Part shown: positions 7,769 to 15,199 of the stretch, one piece after another
Layout of the letters: the number at the start of each line of letters is the position of its first letter
Position numbering within the stretch: the stretch's first letter is position 1
The notes under the pieces: generated by a model
What the model saw: only the letters and a program-made list of their open reading frames with translations
Database searches by the model: none
Told to the model about the DNA's origin: nothing
DNA from: an uncultured Muribaculaceae bacterium
GTDB lineage: Bacteria; Bacteroidota; Bacteroidia; Bacteroidales; Muribaculaceae
Assembly (NCBI GenBank): GCA_910578035.1
Contig: CAJTOB010000059.1
Span: forward strand, 232-18,428
DNA: 18,197 nt
Direction of reading: 5' to 3'
Made by a program: the position numbers and the translations under genes

Positions 7769-7844
7769 GCCGTATCTTTTGCTCTTTTTACAGCTATTCG
7801 CCTCTTATTGCGACCAAAATGTTTCATTTATTGTAAAATTTGCA

Positions 7845-7852
7845 TATCTTTG
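7845..7852 (+). promoter_or_regulatory. Promoter of the secreted fibronectin-type protein
   Basis: TATCTTTG matches the -7 consensus TAnnTTTG; TTTC at 7822-7825, 19 nt upstream, is a partial -33 element. The leader to the ATG at 7922 would be about 65 nt and is A-rich just before the start, as usual in this phylum, which seldom uses Shine-Dalgarno sites. Confidence 0.7.
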
Positions 7853-7921
7853 TGCCGTTTAGACCAATACATCTACGTTTCCAGTAGCATAAATCAATCA
7901 GAAACAACAAAAACTTACAGA

Positions 7922-9751
7922 ATGAAAAAACTTTTACGCTCAATCTACGTCGTAGCGGCGCTTGCTCTGTGCCTGTCGGCATCTACAGCCACCGCGGCCG
8001 AAACAGTCCTCGCCGAGGCCGACTTCTCAACCCTCACAAAGGGCAGTGAAGACACCCCCGAAATGTTCAAATACAGCTTCGATTTCACCGGCTTCACCGG
8101 CTGGTCAATCGTTACCGGCAAAACCGGACAGGCCGGCGGCTCACTCTACCTCGCCGACGGCGGTTCTATCAAATCGGGCTATCTGTCTGGTGTCACCACC
8201 AACGGCGGCGCCATCAAAGTTTCTGCTGTCATAAAGCTCAGAAATGCATCTGCCGGCATCGTGCAGCTCGCATGGGGCTACAGCTCCACTCAGCAGATTA
8301 TAGTCGAGAGCTCCGACTGGGAAACTGTCGAATTTTTCGTACAGCCCACCTCTGCCTCCTCATACAGCAACCAGGCCATCATATCGCCTATGTGGCTCGC
8401 AGACGGCCTGTTTGTAAAGAGCATAAAGATAGCGCAGTCGCCCGACTTCCTCGCAGCACCGACGGCCAATCAGCCCACCAATGCCGACGGAACATCATTT
8501 ACCGCCACATGGAAGGCCGTAACCGGCGCCACCAAATATTTCATCGATGTCTACAGCTATAACGCTGCAGGCGACAAAGTGATGTTTATAGAAAACCAGG
8601 AATGCGCCGCAACAAGCTGCAAAGTAGAGGGTCTCGACGCTACAACCACCTATTATTTCGTGGTCCGCGCAGCTAATGAAACCGGCGTTTCGGGCAATTC
8701 CAATGAAATCGAAATTGTAAAATACATCAGCAAACTCGACGCCCCGGCCGTGAAAATCGCCTCCTGCGACGAAGACGGCAATTTCACTGCCTCATGGGAA
8801 TCCGTAGCCGACGCCGACAGCTATACCGTTACTGTCTTCAAAGAAGAAGCCTTGACCGAAGCTGGCGAGGCAAACGTTCTTGTAGAAAATTTCAATGCTT
8901 TAACCTCCGGCTCTTTCACTGATGTCCAATACATCTACGATCGTCATCTTGAAGTTCTCAACGAACCGGGCTGGTCTGGCTACAACATGGCATGTGTGGC
9001 AGGAGCCATCGGTATAACCCCCTACGGAGGCGAAGGCTACCTCATCACGCCCGCACTCGACCTTTCAGACGACGAAGGCAAAATCAGCATTATCATCAAC
9101 ATGGCTTCCAATAATTTAGGCAGCTTCAAAACCGGCGACATCGTAAGTTTCTCGACTATCGATGCCAACGACAATGAATCCTCTCCTGTAAACGTCACCA
9201 TCGATCAGCTTGGCTTCGCAGACTATACCGTAAACCTCACCGGTGGAACTGCCGCCACTAAAATCAAAATCAGCAGCGACTCTAACAACAAAATCTTCAT
9301 CGACGACTTCGCTGTGAAGCAGATGAAACCGGCCGGTTTTGTAAACTCCACCACTTACCTTCAGGACAACACCGAAGCGACTTCCTATACCGGCAAGGTA
9401 GAATTCGCCCAGAGCGTGCAGTATAAGCTTGTCGTAGTAGCCGAAGGACGCACCGTTTCCGGCGGTCAGATCAGTGGCATTTCTTCTGCCGCCAGCGAAG
9501 CCGTGACAATCTCCGGCACCTCCGGCATCGGCAACGTAGCCGACAGCGCCGAAGCTGTCACCATAGCCAAGACAGGCCGTGGCGTCATCACCGTGAGCAC
9601 CCCTGCTGCGGTAACAGTAGAAATCTACGATATCGCTGGCCGCCTCATCGCAGCCGCACCCCTTGCCGAAGGCACTACCTCGCTATCAGTCGACGCAACC
9701 GGTATCGTAATTGTAAAAGCAGGCACAACTACAGCCAAAATAGCACTTTAA
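7922..9751 (+). CDS. Secreted fibronectin type III / jelly-roll protein with T9SS sorting-type tail
   Basis: A 609-residue exported protein of unknown exact function. Residues 1-25 are a signal peptide (MKKLLRS, a hydrophobic core, then TATAA). Residues 27-172 look like a beta-sandwich. A fibronectin type III domain spans about 178-267 (FTATWKAV...TKYFIDVYSY...TTYYFVVRA). A second begins at 272 (FTASWESVADADSYTVTVF) but is broken at about 310 by a jelly-roll-like domain (316-468, VLVENFNAL... to IFIDDFAV) and seems to resume at about 472-530 (VQYKLVVVAEG). Residues 535-609 resemble the T9SS type A sorting domain (VEIYDIAGRLI...GIVIVKAG...AKIAL). The start is set by the promoter, which excludes an in-frame ATG at 7808. 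It is probably an adhesive or carbohydrate-binding cell-surface protein; no catalytic motif is seen. Confidence 0.85.
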   Translation: MKKLLRSIYVVAALALCLSASTATAAETVLAEADFSTLTKGSEDTPEMFKYSFDFTGFTGWSIVTGKTGQAGGSLYLADGGSIKSGYLSGVTTNGGAIKVSAVIKLRNASAGIVQLAWGYSSTQQIIVESSDWETVEFFVQPTSASSYSNQAIISPMWLADGLFVKSIKIAQSPDFLAAPTANQPTNADGTSFTATWKAVTGATKYFIDVYSYNAAGDKVMFIENQECAATSCKVEGLDATTTYYFVVRAANETGVSGNSNEIEIVKYISKLDAPAVKIASCDEDGNFTASWESVADADSYTVTVFKEEALTEAGEANVLVENFNALTSGSFTDVQYIYDRHLEVLNEPGWSGYNMACVAGAIGITPYGGEGYLITPALDLSDDEGKISIIINMASNNLGSFKTGDIVSFSTIDANDNESSPVNVTIDQLGFADYTVNLTGGTAATKIKISSDSNNKIFIDDFAVKQMKPAGFVNSTTYLQDNTEATSYTGKVEFAQSVQYKLVVVAEGRTVSGGQISGISSAASEAVTISGTSGIGNVADSAEAVTIAKTGRGVITVSTPAAVTVEIYDIAGRLIAAAPLAEGTTSLSVDATGIVIVKAGTTTAKIAL

Positions 9752-9767
9752 CAACCAATCATAATGG

Positions 9768-9805
9768 AAAGGGCGAAAGGTACGTACACCTTTCACCCTT
9801 TTCTC
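9768..9805 (+). terminator. Hairpin between the fibronectin-type protein and the C10 protease
   Basis: The arms 9768-9781 and 9788-9801 pair with one mismatch around the loop ACGTAC, followed by TTCTCTT. It sits only 12 nt before the protease ATG. As no separate promoter for the protease is visible, it may be a partial terminator or an RNA-processing site lowering expression of the second gene. Confidence 0.65.
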
Positions 9806-9816
9806 TTCATTAATCC

Positions 9817-12660
9817 ATGAAACATTTCTTACCAATACTATTGATTGCCGGTCTGCCAATGGCCGCAGCCGCAAGAACCATAGATGCAGCCGAGGCCGGT
9901 TCGATTGCAGCCGACTTCATGCAGCAGCTCTCGCCGGGCCATACATCTGCCATGAAAAAGGCCCCGGCCCGCAGTGGCTCCGCTGCCTCCGACCCGCAAC
10001 CCTACTACATATTCAACTCATCGGCCGGCGGATATGTCATAGTATCAGGCGACGACCGCCTCGGAACAGTCCTCGGCTATAGCGACAGCGGCAATATCGA
10101 CCCCGACAACGCGCCCGAAGGCTTGCGCGGCCTTTTCGGCATTTATGAAACGGCCTATCGAGCCGTCAGCTCCTCTTCCGCAGTAAATTCAACCGCCGAA
10201 GTATGGCGCGCGCCGTCGGTCGTGGTCGAACCCCTCCTCGGCGAAATCGAATGGGGTCAGGACACGCCGTTCAACACCATGACCCCCACCTATATCGCAG
10301 ATGGAAAAACAATCAACTACTACACCGGCTGTGTGGCCTGTGCCGCAACACAGATAATGCGTCTCTACGGCTACCCGCAGCAGGGCTCAGGCAGCAAGAC
10401 ATATACCGACACAAAGTCGAAGCACACTCTGAGCGCCGATTTCGGAAACACCGTCTACGACTGGGCCAACATGCCCGCCGCCGTACCCTCCTCTCCGACA
10501 GCAGCACAGACTCAGGCCTACTCCACCCTCGCCGCACACATGGGTGTCGCCCTCGAAATGCAGTATGAAGCCTCAGGCAGCGGCACATACGACATGCTGG
10601 TGCCCTATGCACTCAGAACCTATTTCGGCTACGACGCCGCCGTGCGCAGTCATAACCGCTCGTACTACTCCACCTCCGAGTGGCTCGGCATCATCAAGGC
10701 CGAGCTTGAGGCCGGCCGCCCCGTGTTCTACGGCGGCTCAAGCGATACAGGCCCCGGCGGACACGCATTCGTAATCGACGGCTACGATTCCGCCGACTAT
10801 ATGCACGTGAACTGGGGCTGGTATGGCAGCAGCAACGGCTACTTCATGATAAACCATCTTGACCCCACCTCGCTCGGCGAAGGCGGCGGCTCCGGCGGCT
10901 ACAATCTCAACCAGGACATGGTGACCGGCATTCAGCCCGCGCGCACCGGCTCGGCCCGCGACTATGCGCTCTACGGCGGCACACGCCTCAGCGTCGACGG
11001 CCCCTTCGGCAGCACATTCAACGTCATGACAATCCTCGAGAACATAGACGTAGAGCCTTTCACGGGTCAGGTCGACGCCCTTCTCGTTGACACCGACGGC
11101 AATATCGCCGCCACCCTCGGCGGCGAAAATGTGACCGTGCCCGGCTTTGCCAATGGCTACACGGGTTCTCTGCTGTTCAACCCCAAAAATGTCGGCGCCA
11201 CAGTCAGCGGCGTGCCCGACGGCAACTACCGCATTCGCCTCGGCTTCAAAGCCGCCGGTGAAACCGCATATACCCTTATGCGACACCCTAAAAATCTGCC
11301 CGCATATGCCGATGTTATTGTATCGCGCGGCAGCATATCGATTGCCGCCAAACACGAGCCCGCACCCGACTGTGTGCTTCTCGAAGCCATCGCTACCGAC
11401 GGCGACCTATACGCCGGCGGGCAGGCTCTGGTACGTTTTACCGTCGAAAACCGCAGCGCCGACTTCGTTATATCCGACATCACCCTGCGCCTCACCAAGG
11501 CCGACGACAGCGCCATTACATTCGACGCCACTGTCGCCAAGACCGTCTACGACCAGTCGGTCGAGACCGTCGAGTTGCTCATGCCCGTCGATGCCGACAC
11601 CCCTGCCGGCGAATACACACTCTCAGCCCTTGTAAAGACCAAAGACGCTGAATACCCCTTCGACAACACAGAGGCAGGCCGCACAACAGTGACCGTGCTC
11701 CCCTCATCGCAGACACCCGTAGTGCGCGCAGCCTCCGCCATGATATGGCAGGCCTACAACAGCCCCGCCGCCGAAGGCACAATCCGCCAGGGCGACACCT
11801 TCTACGGTGCCGTCAGCCTCCGCAACGCCGCTTCAGCCGGAACAGCCAAAGTTCTCGCCCGATTCGTCGACGAGGCTACAGGCAAGTCATCACCTCTGGT
11901 GCAGCTCAACCTCACATTCTCCGACAGCCGCGCCCAGACCGCCACATTCGCCCGATATATACCCTTCGACCCCGGCAAATACCGCGTAGAGCTCTATCAG
12001 ATAGCCGACAACTATACCGAGACACCCATAGAGCCTTATGGCGAAGCCGCCATAGTCGAGGTGGTGCCCTCCGACAACATCGTCGCAGAAATGGTGGCGT
12101 TCTCCCTGCCCGAGCGCCTCACTCAGGGCCAGAGCTACGCCGGCTCATTGACCTATAAAGGACTGCAGACAGCGCGCCAGAACCTCTATATCCGCGTGCG
12201 CCAGTTCACGAACACAGGCGGAGAGATTGCCCATGCAAAATTCTCCAACAACTTCACCGCCGGAACCAAAGAGACACTCGCATTCAACTACAAGCCCGGT
12301 TTATCGCTCGCCGACGGACTCTACATGCTCATCGCCGAGACCGGCACAACCTCCGCTCAGACTCCGATGGGCAACTATGGCGCCTATGGCCGTATCATAG
12401 CCATAGGCAATGTAGACCTCAGCGGCATCGAGGCCATCGAGGCCGAAGACAGCGCGGCGGCTATCTGGACGGAAGGCCGTCAGCTCCACATCGTCGCCGC
12501 CGGCGACAACACTGTCGGCTCCATAGCCATATATAACGTAGCCGGAGCCATCGCCGCCCGCGACACATGCGACCTCTCCGCGCTCCCCGCCGGCTTCTAC
12601 ATAGTAGAAGTCACCCTTGCCAACGGCAACCGCGCAACAGCCAAAATCCACCTCCGCTAA
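9817..12660 (+). CDS. Secreted C10 (streptopain-like) cysteine protease with Ig-like extension and T9SS sorting-type tail
   Basis: A 947-residue exported protease. A short signal peptide (1-19, ending AAAA) precedes a propeptide with YYIFNSSAGGYVIVSGDDR (63-81), as in SpeB-type zymogens. The C10 catalytic domain spans about 130-375: WGQDTPFN (146-153, Gln148 the likely oxyanion residue), YTGCVACAATQIM with nucleophile Cys172, GGHAFVIDGY with catalytic His316, and HVNWGW (330-335). Streptopain itself is about 400 residues; the remaining ~570 are beta-rich, Ig-like segments ending in a sorting-type domain (SIAIYNVAGAIA...LPAGFYIVEV). It is probably secreted as an inactive precursor, self-activates, and degrades host, dietary or bacterial protein at the cell surface. 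It lies 65 nt after the fibronectin-type gene, is probably co-transcribed with it, and is probably exported by the same route. Family assignment is secure; the substrate is unknown. Confidence 0.93.
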   Translation: MKHFLPILLIAGLPMAAAARTIDAAEAGSIAADFMQQLSPGHTSAMKKAPARSGSAASDPQPYYIFNSSAGGYVIVSGDDRLGTVLGYSDSGNIDPDNAPEGLRGLFGIYETAYRAVSSSSAVNSTAEVWRAPSVVVEPLLGEIEWGQDTPFNTMTPTYIADGKTINYYTGCVACAATQIMRLYGYPQQGSGSKTYTDTKSKHTLSADFGNTVYDWANMPAAVPSSPTAAQTQAYSTLAAHMGVALEMQYEASGSGTYDMLVPYALRTYFGYDAAVRSHNRSYYSTSEWLGIIKAELEAGRPVFYGGSSDTGPGGHAFVIDGYDSADYMHVNWGWYGSSNGYFMINHLDPTSLGEGGGSGGYNLNQDMVTGIQPARTGSARDYALYGGTRLSVDGPFGSTFNVMTILENIDVEPFTGQVDALLVDTDGNIAATLGGENVTVPGFANGYTGSLLFNPKNVGATVSGVPDGNYRIRLGFKAAGETAYTLMRHPKNLPAYADVIVSRGSISIAAKHEPAPDCVLLEAIATDGDLYAGGQALVRFTVENRSADFVISDITLRLTKADDSAITFDATVAKTVYDQSVETVELLMPVDADTPAGEYTLSALVKTKDAEYPFDNTEAGRTTVTVLPSSQTPVVRAASAMIWQAYNSPAAEGTIRQGDTFYGAVSLRNAASAGTAKVLARFVDEATGKSSPLVQLNLTFSDSRAQTATFARYIPFDPGKYRVELYQIADNYTETPIEPYGEAAIVEVVPSDNIVAEMVAFSLPERLTQGQSYAGSLTYKGLQTARQNLYIRVRQFTNTGGEIAHAKFSNNFTAGTKETLAFNYKPGLSLADGLYMLIAETGTTSAQTPMGNYGAYGRIIAIGNVDLSGIEAIEAEDSAAAIWTEGRQLHIVAAGDNTVGSIAIYNVAGAIAARDTCDLSALPAGFYIVEVTLANGNRATAKIHLR

Positions 12661-12661
12661 T

Positions 12662-12714
12662 CGCCCCCCCCAACTGCCGTCGACAAGATAAACCGACGGC
12701 AGCTGGGGCGCTTT
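12662..12714 (+). terminator. Nested hairpin terminator after the C10 protease
   Basis: The inner arms CTGCCGTCG (12674-12682) and CGACGGCAG (12694-12702) are perfect complements, enclosed by CGCCCC (12662-12667) and GGGGCG (12705-12710). Only a short T stretch (CTTTGT) follows, so termination may be incomplete. Confidence 0.7.
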
Positions 12715-12802
12715 GTCGGGATTATGACACGCCCTTTCCATCATTTTTTCTGCAACAGAAAAAAATTAAGGATTATTATTGTTTTTTCGATGGAAATGTT
12801 GC

Positions 12803-12810
12803 TATCTTTG
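12803..12810 (+). promoter_or_regulatory. Promoter of gdhA
   Basis: TATCTTTG is a full -7 match. ATTG at 12778-12781, 21 nt upstream, is a plausible -33 element within a T-rich tract. The predicted leader to the ATG at 12871 is about 55 nt and rich in A and C. Confidence 0.7.
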
Positions 12811-12870
12811 CCGTTGACTAACTGAAACACAAACCCTATACCAAACACACAATCTCTAACTCTCAAAGTT

Positions 12871-14208
12871 ATGGACATTAACAACATCATGGCCTCCCTC
12901 GAGGCCAAGCATCCCGGCGAAAAAGAGTACTTGCAGGCAGTCCGCGAAGTGCTCATGTCGGTTCAGGACGTCTACAATCAGCATCCCGAATTCGAACGCA
13001 ATAAAATCATCGAGCGTATGGTCGAGCCCGACCGTATTGTCACCTTCCGTGTGACCTGGCTCGACGACAAAGGCGAAGTACAGAACAATATCGGCTACCG
13101 CGTGCAGTTCAATAACGCCATCGGCCCGTACAAGGGCGGTATCCGCTTCCATGCTTCCGTAAACCTCTCCATTCTGAAATTCCTCGGTTTCGAGCAGACA
13201 TTCAAAAACGCACTTACCACCCTCCCCATGGGCGGTGCAAAAGGCGGCAGCGACTTCTCGCCCCGCGGCAAGAGCGACCGCGAAATCATGCGTTTCTGCC
13301 AGGCATTCATGCTCGGCCTCTGGAAGAACCTCGGTCCTGACCGCGATGTGCCCGCAGGCGACATCGGCGTCGGCGGCCGCGAAGTCGGCTACATGTACGG
13401 CATGTACAAGCGCCTCGTAAACCAGCACGACGGCACCTTCACTGGCAAGGCTATGGAATTCGGCGGCAGCCGTATCCGCCCCGAAGCAACCGGCTTCGGC
13501 GCACTCTACTTCGTGCAGAACATGCTCCGCCAGCGCAACGACAGCATCGCCGGCAAGACCATCGCTATCTCTGGCTTCGGCAACGTGGCATGGGGCGCAG
13601 CCCTCAAGGCTACCGAACTCGGCGCCAAGGTGGTGACTATCTCCGGCCCCGACGGCTACATCTATGACCCCGCAGGCCTCGACGCCGGAAAAATCGACTA
13701 CATGCTCGAACTCCGCGCATCGGGCAACGACGTTGTCGCACCCTACGCCGAGCGCTTCGCCGGCTCTACATTCTTCGCCGGCCGCAAGCCCTGGGAGCAG
13801 AAAGTCGACATAGCACTCCCCTGCGCTACCCAGAACGAGCTCAACGGCGACGACGCAAAGGCTCTTATCGCTAACGGAGTTGGCATGGTTGCCGAAGTTT
13901 CCAACATGGGCTGTACTCCCGAAGCCATCGACGCCTTCATCGAAAGCCGCACAGTCTATGCTCCCGGCAAGGCCGTGAACGCTGGCGGCGTCGCTACCTC
14001 GGGCCTCGAAATGAGCCAGAACGCCATGCACCTCCAGTGGAGCGCCGAGGAAGTCGACGAAAAACTCCACACCATCATGACCGATATCCACGGCCAGTGC
14101 CTCCAGTATGGCGTCGAACCCGACGGCTACATCAACTACATGAAAGGCGCCAACATCGCCGGCTTCATGAAGGTTGCCAATGCCATGATGGGCCTCGGCG
14201 TATGCTGA
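12871..14208 (+). CDS. gdhA: NADP-type glutamate dehydrogenase, hexameric
   Basis: A 445-residue enzyme of the small hexameric class, normal length for GdhA. It converts 2-oxoglutarate plus ammonia to glutamate in the cytoplasm, the main ammonia-assimilation step in many gut Bacteroidales. The substrate-site lysines are in place: Lys88 in YKGGIRFH, Lys112 in FKNAL and Lys124 in PMGGAKGGSDFSP; the catalytic Asp164 is in PAGDIGVGG. The nucleotide-binding domain has SGFGNVAWGA. NADPH preference is inferred from overall resemblance to the GdhA class, not from a decisive residue, so dual NAD/NADP use remains possible. It is a single-gene unit with its own promoter and a strong terminator. The ATG at 12871 is used because it gives the standard N-terminus. 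A 411-codon open frame on the opposite strand is a shadow. Confidence 0.97.
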   Translation: MDINNIMASLEAKHPGEKEYLQAVREVLMSVQDVYNQHPEFERNKIIERMVEPDRIVTFRVTWLDDKGEVQNNIGYRVQFNNAIGPYKGGIRFHASVNLSILKFLGFEQTFKNALTTLPMGGAKGGSDFSPRGKSDREIMRFCQAFMLGLWKNLGPDRDVPAGDIGVGGREVGYMYGMYKRLVNQHDGTFTGKAMEFGGSRIRPEATGFGALYFVQNMLRQRNDSIAGKTIAISGFGNVAWGAALKATELGAKVVTISGPDGYIYDPAGLDAGKIDYMLELRASGNDVVAPYAERFAGSTFFAGRKPWEQKVDIALPCATQNELNGDDAKALIANGVGMVAEVSNMGCTPEAIDAFIESRTVYAPGKAVNAGGVATSGLEMSQNAMHLQWSAEEVDEKLHTIMTDIHGQCLQYGVEPDGYINYMKGANIAGFMKVANAMMGLGVC

Positions 14209-14247
14209 GCAATGCCTTCAGGCCTTAACTGATAAACATCCTCATAT

Positions 14248-14310
14248 CCCGCGGCGTGCGGGTTGCCGAACATTGTCTTGCCGGCAACCGACTCGCCGCG
14301 GGTTTCTTTT
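14248..14310 (+). terminator. Nested hairpin terminator of gdhA
   Basis: The outer arms CCCGCGGCG (14248-14256) and CGCCGCGGG (14294-14302) are perfect 9-bp complements. Nested inside are GGTTGCCG (14261-14268) and CGGCAACC (14282-14289), perfect 8-bp complements. TTTCTTTT follows at once. It starts about 40 nt after the gdhA stop. Confidence 0.9.
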
Positions 14311-14359
14311 CCGGCGACTGCCGAAGTACACAATAATCTTTGCAAAACCACTATTTTAC

Positions 14360-14400
14360 ATCGCAGAAAGCCCTTGAGGCGGCTCGGCTGCATTTCTGAA
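14360..14400. repeat. Small imperfect palindrome between gdhA and the structured RNA
   Basis: CAGAAA (14364-14369) and TTTCTG (14393-14398) enclose AGCC and GGCT, giving a hairpin-like element with no T run and no gene. It could be a dispersed intergenic repeat; only one copy is present in this window. Nothing else is recognised between 14311 and 14428. Confidence 0.3.
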
Positions 14401-14428
14401 GCGAATTTTGCGAATAGCACCCCGGTAA

Positions 14429-14460
14429 GTTGCCGGATTGAAAAATAATAGCGACATTTG
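14429..14460 (+). promoter_or_regulatory. Candidate promoter of the structured RNA
   Basis: GTTG (14429-14432) and GACATTTG (14453-14460) are 20 nt apart. The second matches TAnnTTTG at five of its six fixed positions. Transcription would start near 14466-14468, just before the first hairpin. Confidence 0.5.
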
Positions 14461-14466
14461 CGCCAG

Positions 14467-14773
14467 AAATCCGTTGCCGGATGGCCTCAAGCCAAAGGCG
14501 GGTGGGTTTTTACTCCGGAATTTTCTCCGGGGTCAAATAAGAGAGCGTTTACTCGCGCTTTGTTCTTGTCAACCTGAAACTTCGCAACTTTCAATGTAAT
14601 GGCAGGATAAGGCAACGGTAGATGCCCGGGTATGTTATATACCTTCGGAAGCCTCGCTTTCGGAGCAAATATAACGGCGTGGGCTTCTGCGTTGCTTGTT
14701 CTCCATTACAGGCAATGCGAAGGCCCCAGGTTGAAGGACAAGCGACGGAATCAGACTTCCACGCTTTTTTTTT
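14467..14773 (+). ncRNA. Structured RNA of about 300 nt, 6S-like (possible Bacteroidales-1 family)
   Basis: No protein gene fits here, but strong complementarity does. 5' hairpins: ATCCG/CGGAT (14469-14482) and ACTCCGGA/TCCGGGGT (14512-14533). Then a long interrupted rod: 14565-14570 with 14737-14742; 14571-14576 with 14727-14732; 14580-14586 with 14716-14722; 14595-14602 with 14703-14710; 14610-14617 with 14690-14697 (one G-U); 14620-14627 with 14681-14688 (one mismatch); 14635-14640 with 14669-14674. It ends in a hairpin with nine Ts. A rod with internal loops and its own promoter and terminator is the form of 6S RNA, which binds RNA polymerase. The Bacteroidales-1 RNA, since proposed to be 6S, has this setting; that link is from memory, not from a search. 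It could instead be a leader RNA of the downstream gene. Confidence 0.6.
14741..14773 (+). terminator. Terminator of the structured RNA
   Basis: AGCG (14741-14744) pairs with CGCT (14762-14765) and GGAA (14747-14750) with TTCC (14757-14760), loop TCAGAC, followed by nine Ts at 14765-14773. The stem is modest but the T run is the longest in the window. Confidence 0.7.
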
Positions 14774-14830
14774 ATGTCCGCACCATCGCCCGGAAGTCAG
14801 ATGGTGAAATCAACCTGAAAGCCATCGATT

Positions 14831-15058
14831 ATGAAACCGATTGGAGAGCTTGTCAAAGAAGAACTGGCGGCTCAGGAACGCACTATCACATGGTTCGCAC
14901 GCAAACTATGCATCGACCGTTCCAACGTCTACCGTCTATTCCAGAAAAACAGCATCGACACAGACTTATTGATGAGAATTTCGCTCGTCCTCAAAAAAGA
15001 TTTTTTCACCATTCTTGCACGCAGCCTCGAAGAAAAGCGAAATTCGCAACAGCAGTGA
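14831..15058 (+). CDS. Small helix-turn-helix DNA-binding protein
   Basis: A 75-residue protein that is almost entirely one helix-turn-helix domain. Residues 22-38 (FARKLCIDRSNVYRLFQ) fit the HTH core of Cro/CI (XRE)-like repressors, followed by SIDTDLLMRISLVL, a helix typical of the same fold. There is no ligand-binding or enzymatic domain. It lies 57 nt after the T run of the structured RNA and no TAnnTTTG box is seen in between, so it may be expressed by read-through, with the RNA as its leader. It is likely a small transcription regulator; the target is unknown. A phage-type origin cannot be excluded, but no phage gene is nearby. Confidence 0.8.
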   Translation: MKPIGELVKEELAAQERTITWFARKLCIDRSNVYRLFQKNSIDTDLLMRISLVLKKDFFTILARSLEEKRNSQQQ

Positions 15059-15061
15059 AGC

Positions 15062-15124
15062 AATACAGCTACACTAATTCCCTTATCTTTCACCGTTTTA
15101 GCAGTACTTTTGTAGTGCTGTATT
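15062..15124. promoter_or_regulatory. Inverted repeat around the lipoprotein promoter
   Basis: AATACAGC (15062-15069) and GCTGTATT (15117-15124) are perfect inverted copies, with a shared ACTA/TAGT a few bases inward of each. They bracket the -7 box at 15105. This could be an operator, perhaps for the HTH protein just upstream, or a weak hairpin after that gene. Confidence 0.35.
15105..15112 (+). promoter_or_regulatory. Promoter of the surface lipoprotein
   Basis: TACTTTTG is a full -7 match. No clear TTTG is found at -33 (CTTA lies at the 19-nt distance). The leader would be about 80 nt, ending in a very AT-rich stretch with TTAATTAATTAA at 15177-15188 before the ATG at 15200. Confidence 0.65.
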
Positions 15125-15199
15125 CTGCGGTGAGGAAATTCTCTCCCGTCCGATACCAATCATAGAAAATCCACATTAATTAATTAAACAAGCTATTTT

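Noticed and set aside
7808..7921. Upstream in-frame ATG for the fibronectin-type protein
   Set aside because: It would precede the promoter and bury the signal peptide inside the protein.
12856..14091. Open frame of 411 codons on the minus strand opposite gdhA
   Set aside because: The plus strand encodes a complete glutamate dehydrogenase with all motifs; the minus frame is a codon-bias shadow with low-complexity, Ala/Val/Glu-rich content.
14136..14420. 94-codon minus-strand frame downstream of gdhA
   Set aside because: It covers the gdhA 3' end and its terminator hairpin, and no promoter or domain supports it.
14632..15165. 177-codon plus-strand frame across the structured RNA and the HTH gene
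   Set aside because: It overlaps the HTH gene in another frame and the RNA helices and has no domain-like features.
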